DNA of 64,000 bases from Candidatus Zixiibacteriota bacterium (GTDB taxonomy: Bacteria; Zixibacteria; MSB-5A5; GN15; FEB-12). The translations under genes and the position numbers were made by a program. The DNA is taken from the NCBI GenBank assembly GCA_019038695.1, contig JAHOYZ010000001.1:1-64000 (forward strand). Direction: 5' to 3'. This document shows, piece by piece, positions 17,313 to 26,505 of the stretch (position 1 is the first letter of the stretch; each line of letters starts with the position of its first letter). The notes under the pieces were generated by a model. The model saw only the letters and a list, made by a program, of their open reading frames with translations, was not told the DNA's origin and ran no database searches.

Positions 17313-17455
17313 GACTATCTCCAATCGATTCTTATGGATAAGAAGCGGAGCGTCTATGGGCAAGTTAATATTGGAGGATCATCTCACTCAGGATTCTGAT
17401 CCAAGCGCCGATAATGCAAAAAATACCATTTTCTTTCGACCTCAACGGATCAATT

Positions 17456-19204
17456 ATGTCGGAACATGCTGGACATAAAAAAATTGGAGATCTTCTCCTC
17501 GAAAAAGGTTATCTGACCTCAGAGCAGTTGAACGCCGGATTAAGCGAGCAGGCAGTAACCGGACGACGCCTGGGGGAGATTCTGGTAGGTCTGGGGGCCA
17601 TCACTGAAGACCAGCTCCTTGATACTGTCTCGGAGCGGCTCAACATTCCCAAGCTAACATTGTCATCGATGGTCATCGATCCGACTGTCATCCAGCAGAT
17701 TCCGGTAGATGTGGCCAGGCGATACACTTTGATTCCGATCTTCAAGATCGGCACCACTCTTACACTGGCCATGGCCGACCCGCTGAACATCATCGCCATC
17801 GATGAAATACAATATCTCACTGGATTCAGTATCAAGCGTGCAATAGCTTCGGATAGCGATATCAAAGCCGCAATTGACGAGTTCTACTCGGTAGCTGACT
17901 CTCTCAACCAGTTCATTGGTCATGAAATAAAAGACAGCGAGGAAGAGCCGACACTCGACAACATTAATGATAATAACGCCGTCGAGAGTGCCGTATCCCA
18001 GTTGGTTGATGTAATGATCTCCCGGGCCGTTAAAGACCGCGCATCTGATATTCACGTAGAACCAGAGGAAACAAAGCTACGGATCAGGTATCGCGTCGAT
18101 GGTGTGATGCGAGAGGAAGCATCACCACCGAAGTCAATGCAGAATGAACTTATCTCGCGTATCAAGGTGTCGGCCAATCTTGATGTATCAGAAAAACGAC
18201 TGCCGCAGGATGGTCGGTTCATGGTGCTGGTTGACGGCAACCGTGTTGATCTACGAGTCTCTACCCTGCCTACCATTCATGGCGAGAAAGTGGTCATCCG
18301 GCTCCTTGACCGCCGGAACTTACTCCTTAAGTTCAATCAACTTGGTTTCAATGAAGTGATTGAAGAAAGCTGGGATCGAATTATTAATAAGCCGGAAGGG
18401 TTGGTCCTCATATCCGGACCTACTTCCAGCGGTAAGACATCAACCCTGTACGCCACTCTCCAAAAGATCAACAGCATAGAGAAAAACATGATTACGGTCG
18501 AGGACCCGGTTGAGTACTCCCTACCGCTAATTATTCAGGTGCAGATTAATGAGAAGGCTGGATTGACATTTCCCTCGACATTGCGATCCATCTTGCGCCA
18601 AAACCCGGACACGATAATGATCGGCGAGATACGCGACAGCGAGACCGCACGTATGGCAATTCGCTCGGCCCTAACGGGCCATGTGGTGTTTTCAACTATC
18701 CACACCAACGACGCTCCCGCAACCATTATGCGACTAATTGATATGGGGATTGAACCCTATCTCGTAGCCTCAGCCCTCAAAGGGGTTTTAGCTCAGCGCC
18801 TGGTTCGCACCAATTGTCCGGATTGTGCCGAGCCGTATATCCCTTCAGATACCGTACTACAACGGGCCGGACTTCTTGGAAAAGTTGATAGTTTCAATTT
18901 CCAGCATGGGACGGGATGCCCAAAGTGCAAGAGAAGCGGTTATCGCGGGCTAACCGGCATCTACGAGTTCGTCGAAATAAACCCCTCCCTGGCGGAGATG
19001 ATAATGAACGGCGCTTCATTGGGACAACTTACTGAAAGCGCCCGACACAACGGCTACCTTCCGCTCTTTGATTCCGGACTCGAGAAAATACAGTTGGGAA
19101 CAGTTTGCCTTGAGGAATTGCTCAAAGAAACGTCGTGTGGCGAGTGTCCCATCGATCCGCCTACCTCCCCACCCGTGAGGGTACTAGATGCCAACCAGGT
19201 ATAA
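17456..19204 (+). CDS. GspE/PilB-type assembly ATPase
   Basis: 582 residues. The N-terminal GSPII_E domain (KIGDLLLEKGYLTSEQLNAGL, about 6-150) is followed by the secretion ATPase domain: Walker A GPTSSGKTS, the Asp box region DIHVEPEE, Walker B-type LRQNPDTIMIGEIRDSETA, and the His box STIHTNDA. A tetracysteine zinc element (CPDC and GCPKCKRSGYRG) sits in the C-terminal part. This motor powers pilus or pseudopilus assembly from the cytoplasm. The ATG at 17456 gives the usual N-terminus; an in-frame ATG 42 bases upstream has no ribosome site. It is first of eight tightly packed genes and overlaps the next by 17 bases. Confidence 0.93.
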   Translation: MSEHAGHKKIGDLLLEKGYLTSEQLNAGLSEQAVTGRRLGEILVGLGAITEDQLLDTVSERLNIPKLTLSSMVIDPTVIQQIPVDVARRYTLIPIFKIGTTLTLAMADPLNIIAIDEIQYLTGFSIKRAIASDSDIKAAIDEFYSVADSLNQFIGHEIKDSEEEPTLDNINDNNAVESAVSQLVDVMISRAVKDRASDIHVEPEETKLRIRYRVDGVMREEASPPKSMQNELISRIKVSANLDVSEKRLPQDGRFMVLVDGNRVDLRVSTLPTIHGEKVVIRLLDRRNLLLKFNQLGFNEVIEESWDRIINKPEGLVLISGPTSSGKTSTLYATLQKINSIEKNMITVEDPVEYSLPLIIQVQINEKAGLTFPSTLRSILRQNPDTIMIGEIRDSETARMAIRSALTGHVVFSTIHTNDAPATIMRLIDMGIEPYLVASALKGVLAQRLVRTNCPDCAEPYIPSDTVLQRAGLLGKVDSFNFQHGTGCPKCKRSGYRGLTGIYEFVEINPSLAEMIMNGASLGQLTESARHNGYLPLFDSGLEKIQLGTVCLEELLKETSCGECPIDPPTSPPVRVLDANQV

Positions 19205-20402
19205 ATATCAGGCAATTTCTGATGACGGCCAGCGACACACAGGAGTGGTCGCCGCCGAGCGGGATCAGCAAGTCCTCGATGATCTCGTCGAGCGAAATCT
19301 CACACCAATTTCAGTAGAGAAAACACGAGAGGTCAAGAGTCTCTCAGTGTGGGGGTTTTCCAAAGGTGCTCACTATGAACAACTAATCCAGTTTACCAGT
19401 AATCTTCTTACCCTCTACCAGGCCGGCATACCCCTCTTGCGGGCACTTTCACTCATCAAGGTAGGACGTGAAAACAGCCCTTTCCGTCGGGCTGTGGAGC
19501 AGATTAGGCTCCGAATCCAGGGTGGGCTATCCTTGTCACAAGCCCTGGGTGAGCACGAAGAGTTGTTTTCCAAAGTCTTTGTGGCCGGAGTAGAGGCCGG
19601 TGAAGAGTCAGGTAAGCTCGATCTGATACTTGAAGAGATGAACATAACCCTTGAGCAAGAGATGGAACTGACCCGAGCGCTCAAGGGCGGCATTCGCTAT
19701 CCACTTATAGTCATGGGAGCTATCGCGGTTGCCTTCCTGGTGCTAATCACGTTTGTAGTTCCTCGGTTTGTCAGTTTCTATGATGCTTTCGGAGCGGACC
19801 TGCCCCTTCCCACGAGACTACTGATCGGAGCCAGCCAGATATTATCAAACTACTGGCCGATCATGCTTGGGGGAGTGATCGTAATGTTCATTGGTTTGCG
19901 CAAAGCCATGATGACCCCTGTCAGCCGCCAATGGATTGACCGAAAATTCGTACAGATACCCATTTTCGGTAACTTGATTATTAAGGGCAATGTGGCACGG
20001 TTTGCCATGATGTTCGGCATTCTCTTCCAATCTGGCTTGCCAATTGTGAAGGCTCTTGATCTGTTGGTCGATTCGGTTAAAAATTCAGCTATTTCTGCCG
20101 AGATCGCGAGATTGCAGGATTTCTTAAAATCCGGCCGAGACAACGAACTTACACCAAAGCACTTTGAGTTCATTCCGGAATTGGCCCTGCAGATGATAAT
20201 GATCGGACTCGAATCAGGCTCCCTGACAAAAATGCTCAAACAGGTAGCCAGCCATTATTCCAAGGAAGTGAAGTATACTACCAGCCAGATGACTGCTATC
20301 CTGGAACCGATTCTAACTCTGGTCATGAGTGTATTCGTTCTAATAATGGCTTTAGCTATCTTCCTGCCGATGTGGAACTTAATTAAGGTTTTCAACTCTT
20401 GA
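19188..20402 (+). CDS. GspF/PilC-type inner-membrane platform protein
   Basis: 404 residues of the T2SS_F family. Two homologous cytoplasmic helical domains (about 60-185 and 265-385) are each followed by transmembrane helices (IRYPLIVMGAIAVAFLVLITF, a middle segment IMLGGVIVMFIGL, and a C-terminal LVMSVFVLIMALAIFLPMW). The duplicated signature around LLRALSLI...ESGKL and LPIVKALDLL...ESGSL is present. The protein anchors the assembly ATPase at the inner membrane. It overlaps the ATPase gene by 17 bases, implying translational coupling. Confidence 0.93.
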   Translation: MPTRYKYQAISDDGQRHTGVVAAERDQQVLDDLVERNLTPISVEKTREVKSLSVWGFSKGAHYEQLIQFTSNLLTLYQAGIPLLRALSLIKVGRENSPFRRAVEQIRLRIQGGLSLSQALGEHEELFSKVFVAGVEAGEESGKLDLILEEMNITLEQEMELTRALKGGIRYPLIVMGAIAVAFLVLITFVVPRFVSFYDAFGADLPLPTRLLIGASQILSNYWPIMLGGVIVMFIGLRKAMMTPVSRQWIDRKFVQIPIFGNLIIKGNVARFAMMFGILFQSGLPIVKALDLLVDSVKNSAISAEIARLQDFLKSGRDNELTPKHFEFIPELALQMIMIGLESGSLTKMLKQVASHYSKEVKYTTSQMTAILEPILTLVMSVFVLIMALAIFLPMWNLIKVFNS

Positions 20403-20480
20403 CAATACACTAATGGTCAGAACTAAAGCTACCGATAACATAGTGAGTACATAAGAAACATGTTTTTAGGAGGTCCCCCG

Positions 20481-20909
20481 ATGTTTAACAAATTCAACCA
20501 AAGTGGTTTCACCCTCATTGAGTTGGTGATTATCATTGTCGTTCTCGGCATTTTGGCTGCCGTCGCGATACCGAAGTACCAGGATCTGTCATCCGAGGCC
20601 AGGGAAGCGGCCTGCCGTAGCTCACTGGGCGGCCTGCGTTCGGGCATCACTATCTTCTACGCCAACGAGGCCGTCACGACCGGCACAGCCGCATGGCCAT
20701 CGCTGGCAGAAATAAGAGGATCGGATGTCATGGCTCATGGAATCCCAAAAAATCCGTATGCGTCCATCTCAGACTCCGCGGATGATATTTTTGACGGTAG
20801 TTCTCTGAACAAAGGTGACTCGATCACTTCCAACGCGGGATGGGTATATAAGCCAGCAACGGGCGAGTTGTGGCCTGCCACATTCGTTGCCGATGAGCAC
20901 AAATTTTGA
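20481..20909 (+). CDS. Type IV prepilin/pseudopilin 1
   Basis: 142 residues. AGGAGG seven bases upstream fixes the start at 20481. A short basic leader MFNKFNQSG precedes the prepilin peptidase site G|FTLIELVIIIVVLGILAAVA, with Glu5 of the mature chain in place. The body is short (about 130 residues), with cysteine only near the N-terminal helix, and ends GWVYKPATGELWPATF, a class of compact pilin common in delta-proteobacteria and FCB bacteria. It is probably the major subunit, being the better-spaced gene with the strongest ribosome site in the operon. Confidence 0.9.
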   Translation: MFNKFNQSGFTLIELVIIIVVLGILAAVAIPKYQDLSSEAREAACRSSLGGLRSGITIFYANEAVTTGTAAWPSLAEIRGSDVMAHGIPKNPYASISDSADDIFDGSSLNKGDSITSNAGWVYKPATGELWPATFVADEHKF

Positions 20910-20919
20910 GGATAAGATT

Positions 20920-21381
20920 GTGATTTTCCTCGAGCGCGTGAGCTCGCCAAAACAGGCAGGCTTCACCCTCGTTGAACTTGTGATCATAATCGTTGTGCTG
21001 GGAATTCTGGCCGTCGTAGCCGTGCCTAAGTTCGGTGACATCTCCGAGAGCTCGAAGGTAGTTGCTACCAGAAACGAAATGCAGACGTTACAACTTGCCA
21101 TCGTCGGCAATCCCGCAGCGGTGGCAGGTGGTGCATACATTGATCGCGGATTCGAGGGTGATATTGGCTATGCGCCATCGCTATTGGCTGACTTGGTCGC
21201 CAAGCCCGACTCAATCGCACTGTACAATCGCCTCACACGGTTGGGTTGGAACGGTCCCTATGTTGACAGTAGCAACGGAGAGTATCTGACCGATGCTTGG
21301 GGAACTACTTATGTATATACACCAGCCAGCCGCTTAATCAGATCGGTGGGCGGGAGCGATACAATCACCGTGACTTTTTGA
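20920..21381 (+). CDS. Type IV prepilin/pseudopilin 2 (GspG-like)
   Basis: 153 residues from a GTG start at 20920, supported by GAGGAT six bases upstream and a gap of 10 bases after the previous stop. The leader (VIFLERVSSPKQAG) ends at the cleavage site G|FTLVELVIIIVVLGILAVVA. The C-terminal half, with LGWNGPYVDSS and DAWGTTYVYTP, resembles the calcium-loop region of the major T2SS pseudopilin GspG. Thus the operon carries one compact pilin and one GspG-like subunit, leaving it unclear whether the machine builds a pilus, a secretion piston or both. Confidence 0.88.
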   Translation: MIFLERVSSPKQAGFTLVELVIIIVVLGILAVVAVPKFGDISESSKVVATRNEMQTLQLAIVGNPAAVAGGAYIDRGFEGDIGYAPSLLADLVAKPDSIALYNRLTRLGWNGPYVDSSNGEYLTDAWGTTYVYTPASRLIRSVGGSDTITVTF

Positions 21382-21393
21382 TAAGAGCTAGTC

Positions 21394-23010
21394 ATGTCTA
21401 TTGGTACGCTGTTTAAGAGGAAGGCCGACAATGTCGAGAGCGATCCAACGGCAGGGATCGAACCGATTGCTGTTACAGTAACAGAGACACAGATTAGTCC
21501 CTGGCGGAATTGGTATTTCGGGAAATGTCTGGCCTTCCACCTGGAAACAGATTCGATACAGATGGCAGCTTGCCATCATTCTGCCAATAGCCGACGCATC
21601 ATTGAACTGCGCAAGGTCTACATACCTTCTGAATTGACCGAAGCAACAGCGAGACAGAACTTCATTGGTCAAGCTATTGATGAATTCCTGACTGACCACG
21701 GGAAAGGCAAACCACGCATAGCAGTAGTATTGGGAGCCAGCGACACAGCCTTTCGCACCTTCCATATGCCTATTCTTAGGAAGACGGAACTGGATTCAGC
21801 AATAAAGTTAGAGACCGAGAAGCAGATCCCATTCCCGATCGATGAGTCTATCGTCGACTATCGCCGCGTCAGTAAGATAGCTGCTGGCGGACGCACGCGG
21901 TATCGGATCGCTCTGCAAGCGTCTACAAAGAACAGGATTGAAAGTAGCCTGGCTCCTTTCCATACTCGCGGTATCAAGATCCATCAAGTATATAATTCCC
22001 ATGATGTTATCGGACAGTTGCTGGAGTACTTGCCCGACTTCGATTCCGATGCATCCTACGTTCTTCTAAACGTTGGCCAACAGCATACTGAGATAGCATT
22101 TTACAGGGGTACATCGCTGGAGTTCATCCATGTCTCTAAGATCGGGACCTCAATGGCTGGCAAGGGAACTGACCTCCAATTTGAGTATCTGGGTGAGACC
22201 CTGGCTTCAGAAATCCGGACCTCGCTAGATTATTATTCGGGACAGTATCGAACTCCGGCGTTTTCCAAAATATACATCTATGGCGACCTGACCTACTGTA
22301 AGGAAATAGTCGCCCCACTGAAAACACGCCTTGGATACGAGTTCCTCCACTTCCCCACCGAACGATTCCGTTCTTCAGGTAGGGATGCATTCTCAGACTA
22401 TGACACTGCCGCGGTATGCCTGTCATCGTTGAGTGCGGCTATGTGCAACGTACGCCTGGCTAACTTGCTGCCTCCTGAAGATAAAGCACAGCACGCCAGA
22501 CAGAGACAGGATTACTGGGGGCGACTCTCGCTCGGGCTCATCACTTTCCTGCTGGCAGTGGGTTGGTGGATAGTGCGGGAGGACTTGAACACAATTCGCG
22601 ACGCGGCGCTTGACGCCACTCGACAGGTGGAGAGTTTTCGCGGTTCCGATGCATACCACCATTATAACATACTCAAGGGGCAGATCGCGAGCACTCGAAC
22701 CTATTTGTCTGAAGCCCAACGCGACCCCAGTTATCTGGCTCTGAGCTTGAAGGAACTATCACTGCTAACCCCCGAGGGCATTTATCTCGACCAATTCAAG
22801 TTCGAGCACAAAGACCAGAATGAAAACCTCACTATCACTGGTCGAGCTATTTCGAACACGATCCCACCTGAGATTATGGTCGCAGAATACCTTGAGGCAC
22901 TCAATGCGAGTCCGTTTTACAGCGAGGTAACCATCAAGAGACATCAGAAGACATCAACCGGTGACGGATTTCAGATCGAGTTCAGTTTCGGATTGCGAGG
23001 GATAATATGA
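21394..23010 (+). CDS. PilM-PilN fusion protein (GspL-like layout)
   Basis: 538 residues. Residues about 45-345 form a PilM/GspL actin-like domain (IAVVLGASDTAFRTFHMP, KLETEKQIPFPIDESIVDY, and YVLLNVGQQHTEIAFYRG as the phosphate-binding segment). After a cytoplasmic linker a single transmembrane helix starts at about 378 (LSLGLITFLLAVGWWIV). Then come a coiled coil and a PilN-like periplasmic ferredoxin-fold domain (SLKELSLLTPEGIYLDQFKF, LTITGRA...EYLEALNASPFYSEV). In type IVa pili these are two proteins; here they are one chain, as in GspL of type II secretion. It couples the ATPase to the periplasmic alignment complex. It overlaps the next gene by 4 bases. Confidence 0.85.
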   Translation: MSIGTLFKRKADNVESDPTAGIEPIAVTVTETQISPWRNWYFGKCLAFHLETDSIQMAACHHSANSRRIIELRKVYIPSELTEATARQNFIGQAIDEFLTDHGKGKPRIAVVLGASDTAFRTFHMPILRKTELDSAIKLETEKQIPFPIDESIVDYRRVSKIAAGGRTRYRIALQASTKNRIESSLAPFHTRGIKIHQVYNSHDVIGQLLEYLPDFDSDASYVLLNVGQQHTEIAFYRGTSLEFIHVSKIGTSMAGKGTDLQFEYLGETLASEIRTSLDYYSGQYRTPAFSKIYIYGDLTYCKEIVAPLKTRLGYEFLHFPTERFRSSGRDAFSDYDTAAVCLSSLSAAMCNVRLANLLPPEDKAQHARQRQDYWGRLSLGLITFLLAVGWWIVREDLNTIRDAALDATRQVESFRGSDAYHHYNILKGQIASTRTYLSEAQRDPSYLALSLKELSLLTPEGIYLDQFKFEHKDQNENLTITGRAISNTIPPEIMVAEYLEALNASPFYSEVTIKRHQKTSTGDGFQIEFSFGLRGII

Positions 23011-23573
23011 GTCGGCGCTCAATGGCATACATCGGAGCCGGATTGGCCTTGATAGCCATATGGTTCTTCATGATTTATGCGCCCTACTGCCAGGACAAGG
23101 AACGGCAGTTATCCTCTAACGATAATGCACTGCGTCAGTTGACCGATTTCGATAACATCATGTCAGGTCTACCATCCTTCCTGTCGGTTTCGGAGGATCT
23201 TGAAGCGACTCGGCTGGATGTGGTTTCACACCTGTACGCCAAGACGGATATTATCGAACTGTTTGACCATCTGGAGCAGATAGCTTACAAGGGTAATTTA
23301 AAACCTCTCGAGATCAGTCCGTCTATCCGGGAACTGCTGTATATGAATACACTCATCACAACTACCGCTCAACCTTTGTTTGTCAATATTGACATGCGCC
23401 TGAGTGGGGGCTATACAGACTGCGGTCGGTTCATCCAGACGTTGGAACAAACTCCGTACTTTCGCGGCATCAACTATTGCCGGATGATCAAAGGAACGAG
23501 TGATAACAGACATGCTCTGAGTCTCGAAGTCAGTTTCCGAGCCATGCTGGGCCATCTGGGGACTACATCATGA
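23007..23573 (+). CDS. PilO/GspM-like alignment protein
   Basis: 188 residues with an N-terminal transmembrane helix (MAYIGAGLALIAIWFFMIYAPY), a short coiled coil, and a periplasmic ferredoxin-like domain (IIELFDHLEQIAYKGNLKPLEISP, LSGGYTDCGRFIQTLEQTPYFRGI), the PilO plan. It begins inside the last codons of the fusion gene and ends inside the next (4-base overlaps both sides), so translation is coupled. Family assignment rests on layout and position more than sequence. Confidence 0.75.
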   Translation: MSRRSMAYIGAGLALIAIWFFMIYAPYCQDKERQLSSNDNALRQLTDFDNIMSGLPSFLSVSEDLEATRLDVVSHLYAKTDIIELFDHLEQIAYKGNLKPLEISPSIRELLYMNTLITTTAQPLFVNIDMRLSGGYTDCGRFIQTLEQTPYFRGINYCRMIKGTSDNRHALSLEVSFRAMLGHLGTTS

Positions 23574-24010
23574 CAGATGCCACCCGCAAGAAGATTGTCT
23601 ACGGAGTTTCAGTAGTGGCTGTACTTTGGGCAGTAACTAACATCCCCGACAAAGACAGCAAGAGCGTTCAAACAGACATACAACCGTCTTTAGAACAACC
23701 AATTACCGGGTCCGCAGTTACTCATGTTCCTGAGAAACTGGTAGACATTAAGCGATACGAGAACCTTGAGTGGGGTTCAGATCCATTCCGGACACCGGTC
23801 AAAACTGAAGCGAAGCAAGTGGAACAAGTCAGAAACTGGGTGCTGTCCGGTATTGTCTTCAATCCAGACCAGCCCATGGCAATAATAAACAATACCACCG
23901 TCGGAATCGGTGACATGGTCGATCAAGCCAAAGTCATCGCAATCGAACGCAAAAGGGTCACTCTGAACTACCGTGGCTCGCAAATAACTCTGATGGTAGC
24001 CAAAGGATAA
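23570..24010 (+). CDS. PilP/GspC-like periplasmic linker
   Basis: 146 residues with a hydrophobic N-terminus (YGVSVVAVLWAVTNI), an unstructured linker of about 45 residues, and a C-terminal beta domain beginning WGSDPFRTPV. It contains the homology-region core VLSGIVFNPDQPMAIINNTTVGIGDMV with VIAIERKRVTLNY. That pattern is shared by GspC-HR and PilP, which dock onto the secretin. It sits directly before the secretin gene with no spacer. Confidence 0.75.
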   Translation: MTDATRKKIVYGVSVVAVLWAVTNIPDKDSKSVQTDIQPSLEQPITGSAVTHVPEKLVDIKRYENLEWGSDPFRTPVKTEAKQVEQVRNWVLSGIVFNPDQPMAIINNTTVGIGDMVDQAKVIAIERKRVTLNYRGSQITLMVAKG

Positions 24011-25273
24011 ATGATGATGCGTACTGCTCGGGTTTTCTTATTAATTATCATAGTGTCTGTACTGGCCCAACCAGCAATTGGCACCTCTGGTCAAGACGGT
24101 CCCAAGCTGTCACTCGATCTCAAGGAAGTATCATTGGCGATGGTTCTGAATATGATTGCCCAGCAACACGATTTGAACATTGTCATTTCCGGCGATGTTT
24201 CCGGGGAAGTCAGTCTGCGACTTGATGACGTTGACCTGGCAACCGGGATGGAGGCTATCCTGGGACCAATGGGATACAACTACTATACTAATGACGACGT
24301 GATCGTTGTCAAGGCGTATGACGCCTTTGCATCGGGGGAGTTGGCTTCAGAGGTAGTAACGCTAAAATATCTGACTCCCATCACTGCCCAGAAGTCGCTT
24401 GAGCCCCTTCTGTCCGGGAAAGGCAAAGCCATTATACTGGACAAGGGAAGCAAGGACGGTTCGAAATACACCCCTAACAGGATTCTGCTTGTTGATTTTC
24501 CCATTGTAGTCAAAGAGATGATTGCCCTTTTGACCGAGCTCGATCAGCCGGAACGGGTCGTGTCAATCGAAGTCAGAATTATCGAGACAAAAATTGATAA
24601 CAAGTCCCAGCTTGGATTCTCGTGGCCAACATCATTCTCCGCCGTCATGGGCGAAAGCGCCGGTGGGGAATCGGGCAGTGGTACCACCGGAGCCGCCTCT
24701 CACGATCTGAACACAGGAGATTTTACCTGGGCCACCCTGACCATGGGGCAGGTTCAAGTAGCTCTCGACCTTCTCAACGAGGATGGCAACAGCCGATTGG
24801 TCTCCGATCCGCGCATCACGACGCTGGAAAACCATGAGGCCATTATAAAAATTGAGACTATCATCCCCATTGCCACGGTCAGCCGTTTCACCGAAGGAGC
24901 CGCCACCTCGGATGTAGTTACTTTTCAGGATGAGGAAATAGGCATCTCCCTCACCGTCACCCCAAGGATAAACGAAGATGGTCGTATTACTCTGGATGTT
25001 CTTCCTAAGATTGAGGACATAATTGGCTACACCGGTCCGGCGGATAGTCAAAAGCCGATCACAACCTCTCGCTCCATCAAAACTACGATCACTGTCGATG
25101 ATGGTGAGACGGCCGTATTGGGTGGATTACTGAAGGAAGATGAGATCGAAAAAGCCTACCGGGTGCCGCTACTGGGACATATCCCATTTCTGGGCAAGCT
25201 ATTATTCACCCGCACTACTAAGGAAACTGCTACCACTGATTTGATAATAATGATTACACCCCACGTCCAGTAG
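24011..25273 (+). CDS. Secretin (GspD/PilQ-type outer-membrane channel)
   Basis: 420 residues, short for a secretin. A signal peptide (about 1-24) is followed by an STN/N0-like domain (LSLDLKEVSLAMVLNMIAQQ), one N1-like domain (VVTLKYLTPITAQKSLEPLLS) and the secretin barrel domain. That domain has the signature DDGETAVLGGLLKEDE, then VPLLGHIPFLGKLLF and the terminal TTDLIIMITPHV. A Gly/Ser-rich loop (ESAGGESGSGTTGAAS) lies in the barrel. It forms the outer-membrane gate of the pilus/secretion machine and ends the operon; the convergent neighbour starts 8 bases later with no terminator visible between them. Confidence 0.92.
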   Translation: MMMRTARVFLLIIIVSVLAQPAIGTSGQDGPKLSLDLKEVSLAMVLNMIAQQHDLNIVISGDVSGEVSLRLDDVDLATGMEAILGPMGYNYYTNDDVIVVKAYDAFASGELASEVVTLKYLTPITAQKSLEPLLSGKGKAIILDKGSKDGSKYTPNRILLVDFPIVVKEMIALLTELDQPERVVSIEVRIIETKIDNKSQLGFSWPTSFSAVMGESAGGESGSGTTGAASHDLNTGDFTWATLTMGQVQVALDLLNEDGNSRLVSDPRITTLENHEAIIKIETIIPIATVSRFTEGAATSDVVTFQDEEIGISLTVTPRINEDGRITLDVLPKIEDIIGYTGPADSQKPITTSRSIKTTITVDDGETAVLGGLLKEDEIEKAYRVPLLGHIPFLGKLLFTRTTKETATTDLIIMITPHVQ

Positions 25274-25281
25274 CAGTAACA

Positions 25282-25722
25282 CTACTTCAGACGCCACTTG
25301 GTAGATTGGCTCAAGGCCAATTGGATCGTCAGGACAATCAGCACCAGGTCAAATATTAACGCCTCCCAGGCCGCTTCTCCCGAAGCCTGGGCCGCTTTGA
25401 AACAGCCGCAATCAATGTCAATGCCACGTTGAATGGCAACTGACAAAGCTATAATGAAGATCACGGTCATCCCATTGACCGCAATGACTGCCCCCCGGTA
25501 GAGCACGCCAATAACGAGACACAGACCGGCCACAAGTTCCAGCCAGGGCAAAATCAGCGCCATCAAGTTGATCAGATTGCCCGGAACCATGTGGTAGTAC
25601 CAGATAGATCTAGCGAAGTCGCCCGGCTCAATAATCTTGTACACCGAAGCCCCGATGAAGACACCTCCCACGGCCAGTCGAAAGAGCATGGTCAGATAAT
25701 CGTTGTCGACTATTCTTCGCAA
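25282..25722 (-). CDS. MauE/DoxX-family membrane protein
   Basis: 146 residues with four transmembrane helices. The family-typical segments FRLAVGGVFIGASVYKIIEPGDFA and ILPWLELVAGLCLVIGV are present, plus a cysteine pair DIDCGCFKAAQ in the loop before the last helix. That CGC loop is characteristic of MauE-like proteins that pass reducing equivalents to periplasmic thiol proteins. The TTG at 25722 has GGAGG five bases upstream and overlaps the rhodanese gene by 13 bases, so the two are translated together. Confidence 0.8.
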   Translation of the reverse strand: MRRIVDNDYLTMLFRLAVGGVFIGASVYKIIEPGDFARSIWYYHMVPGNLINLMALILPWLELVAGLCLVIGVLYRGAVIAVNGMTVIFIIALSVAIQRGIDIDCGCFKAAQASGEAAWEALIFDLVLIVLTIQLALSQSTKWRLK

Positions 25723-26228
25723 TTGCGCCTCCGCTCAAGCTTCAGGTCGAAGGCAACCCATTCGCGAGAACCACCAAAAAAGATCCCTAAGTTCGTGTAG
25801 CCAAAAGCCTGTAAATTGCGTGCCATGTGCAACGATAAATCACACTCCTCCCCAGAGCAGAATGTAATCAGTTTGGTATCCCGAGCACAGTGGCCCAGAG
25901 CTGAATCGATGTGTGCCTCCAGATTGTCCTCTGGAAGATAGTCAAAAGGAATATTGATCGCTCCGGGAATCGTACCGCATTCGAACTCTTCCGGCTCCCG
26001 GCAATCAATGAACACGACATTCCCGCTGTTGAACTCTAATTCGGCCAGATCAAGGGCTATGAAGGGAGGGTCATCGACATCAGCATTGGGGGGGATAATC
26101 GGTTCAGTGCCACTGGATAGCGACCGGTATTTACCAATAACCGCAATGCTGTTGGGGGAAACCAGGTTCACTCCAAGGCCGAGAACCACCGAGATAATCA
26201 ATAGAATTGTTAGCTGTCTAATGGCCAT
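25710..26228 (-). CDS. Membrane-anchored rhodanese-like protein
   Basis: 172 residues. An N-terminal anchor or signal segment (ILLIISVVLGLGVNLV) places the domain outside the cytoplasm. The rhodanese fold (about 55-165) shows VFIDCREPEEFECGTIPGAINIPFD, and the active-site cysteine lies in the loop FCSGEECDLS. Such domains carry persulfide sulfur. Translational overlap with the MauE/DoxX gene suggests a periplasmic sulfur or thiol redox couple; the partner substrate is unknown. Confidence 0.85.
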   Translation of the reverse strand: MAIRQLTILLIISVVLGLGVNLVSPNSIAVIGKYRSLSSGTEPIIPPNADVDDPPFIALDLAELEFNSGNVVFIDCREPEEFECGTIPGAINIPFDYLPEDNLEAHIDSALGHCARDTKLITFCSGEECDLSLHMARNLQAFGYTNLGIFFGGSREWVAFDLKLERRRNCEE

Positions 26229-26408
26229 GTTGTCCGTTTGTGTCTCAATGTCTGCCCTATTATACGCCGTAGTTCCTGTTCCGGTCCATGAACTGACGCA
26301 TCATTTGTCATACGGCTATTGACACTTCTTTCGGCACAATAGAACAATTCCCTTTGCAGGGAGTCAAGTCAAATGTCCTCATCTTAGAATTCACTGCTGA
26401 AAACAGGC

Positions 26409-26442
26409 AAAAAAACAGGACCTGTGCCAAACACAGATCCTG
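26409..26442 (-). terminator. Rho-independent terminator after the 59-residue ORF
   Basis: On the minus strand AGGATCTGTG pairs with CACAGGTCCT (one G-U pair, TTTGG loop) and is followed by G and seven T. It lies 63 bases past the stop codon at 26506 and supports the small gene being transcribed. Confidence 0.75.
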
Positions 26443-26505
26443 CCAAACTTGGTAGTCTGATACCAAAATCGTCGAGGAGAATGCGCATCCCGGATTCTCC
26501 CTGAG

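Noticed and set aside
24632-25051. Minus-strand frame of 139 codons inside the secretin gene
   Set aside because: Shadow of the conserved secretin domain on the other strand; no start signal.
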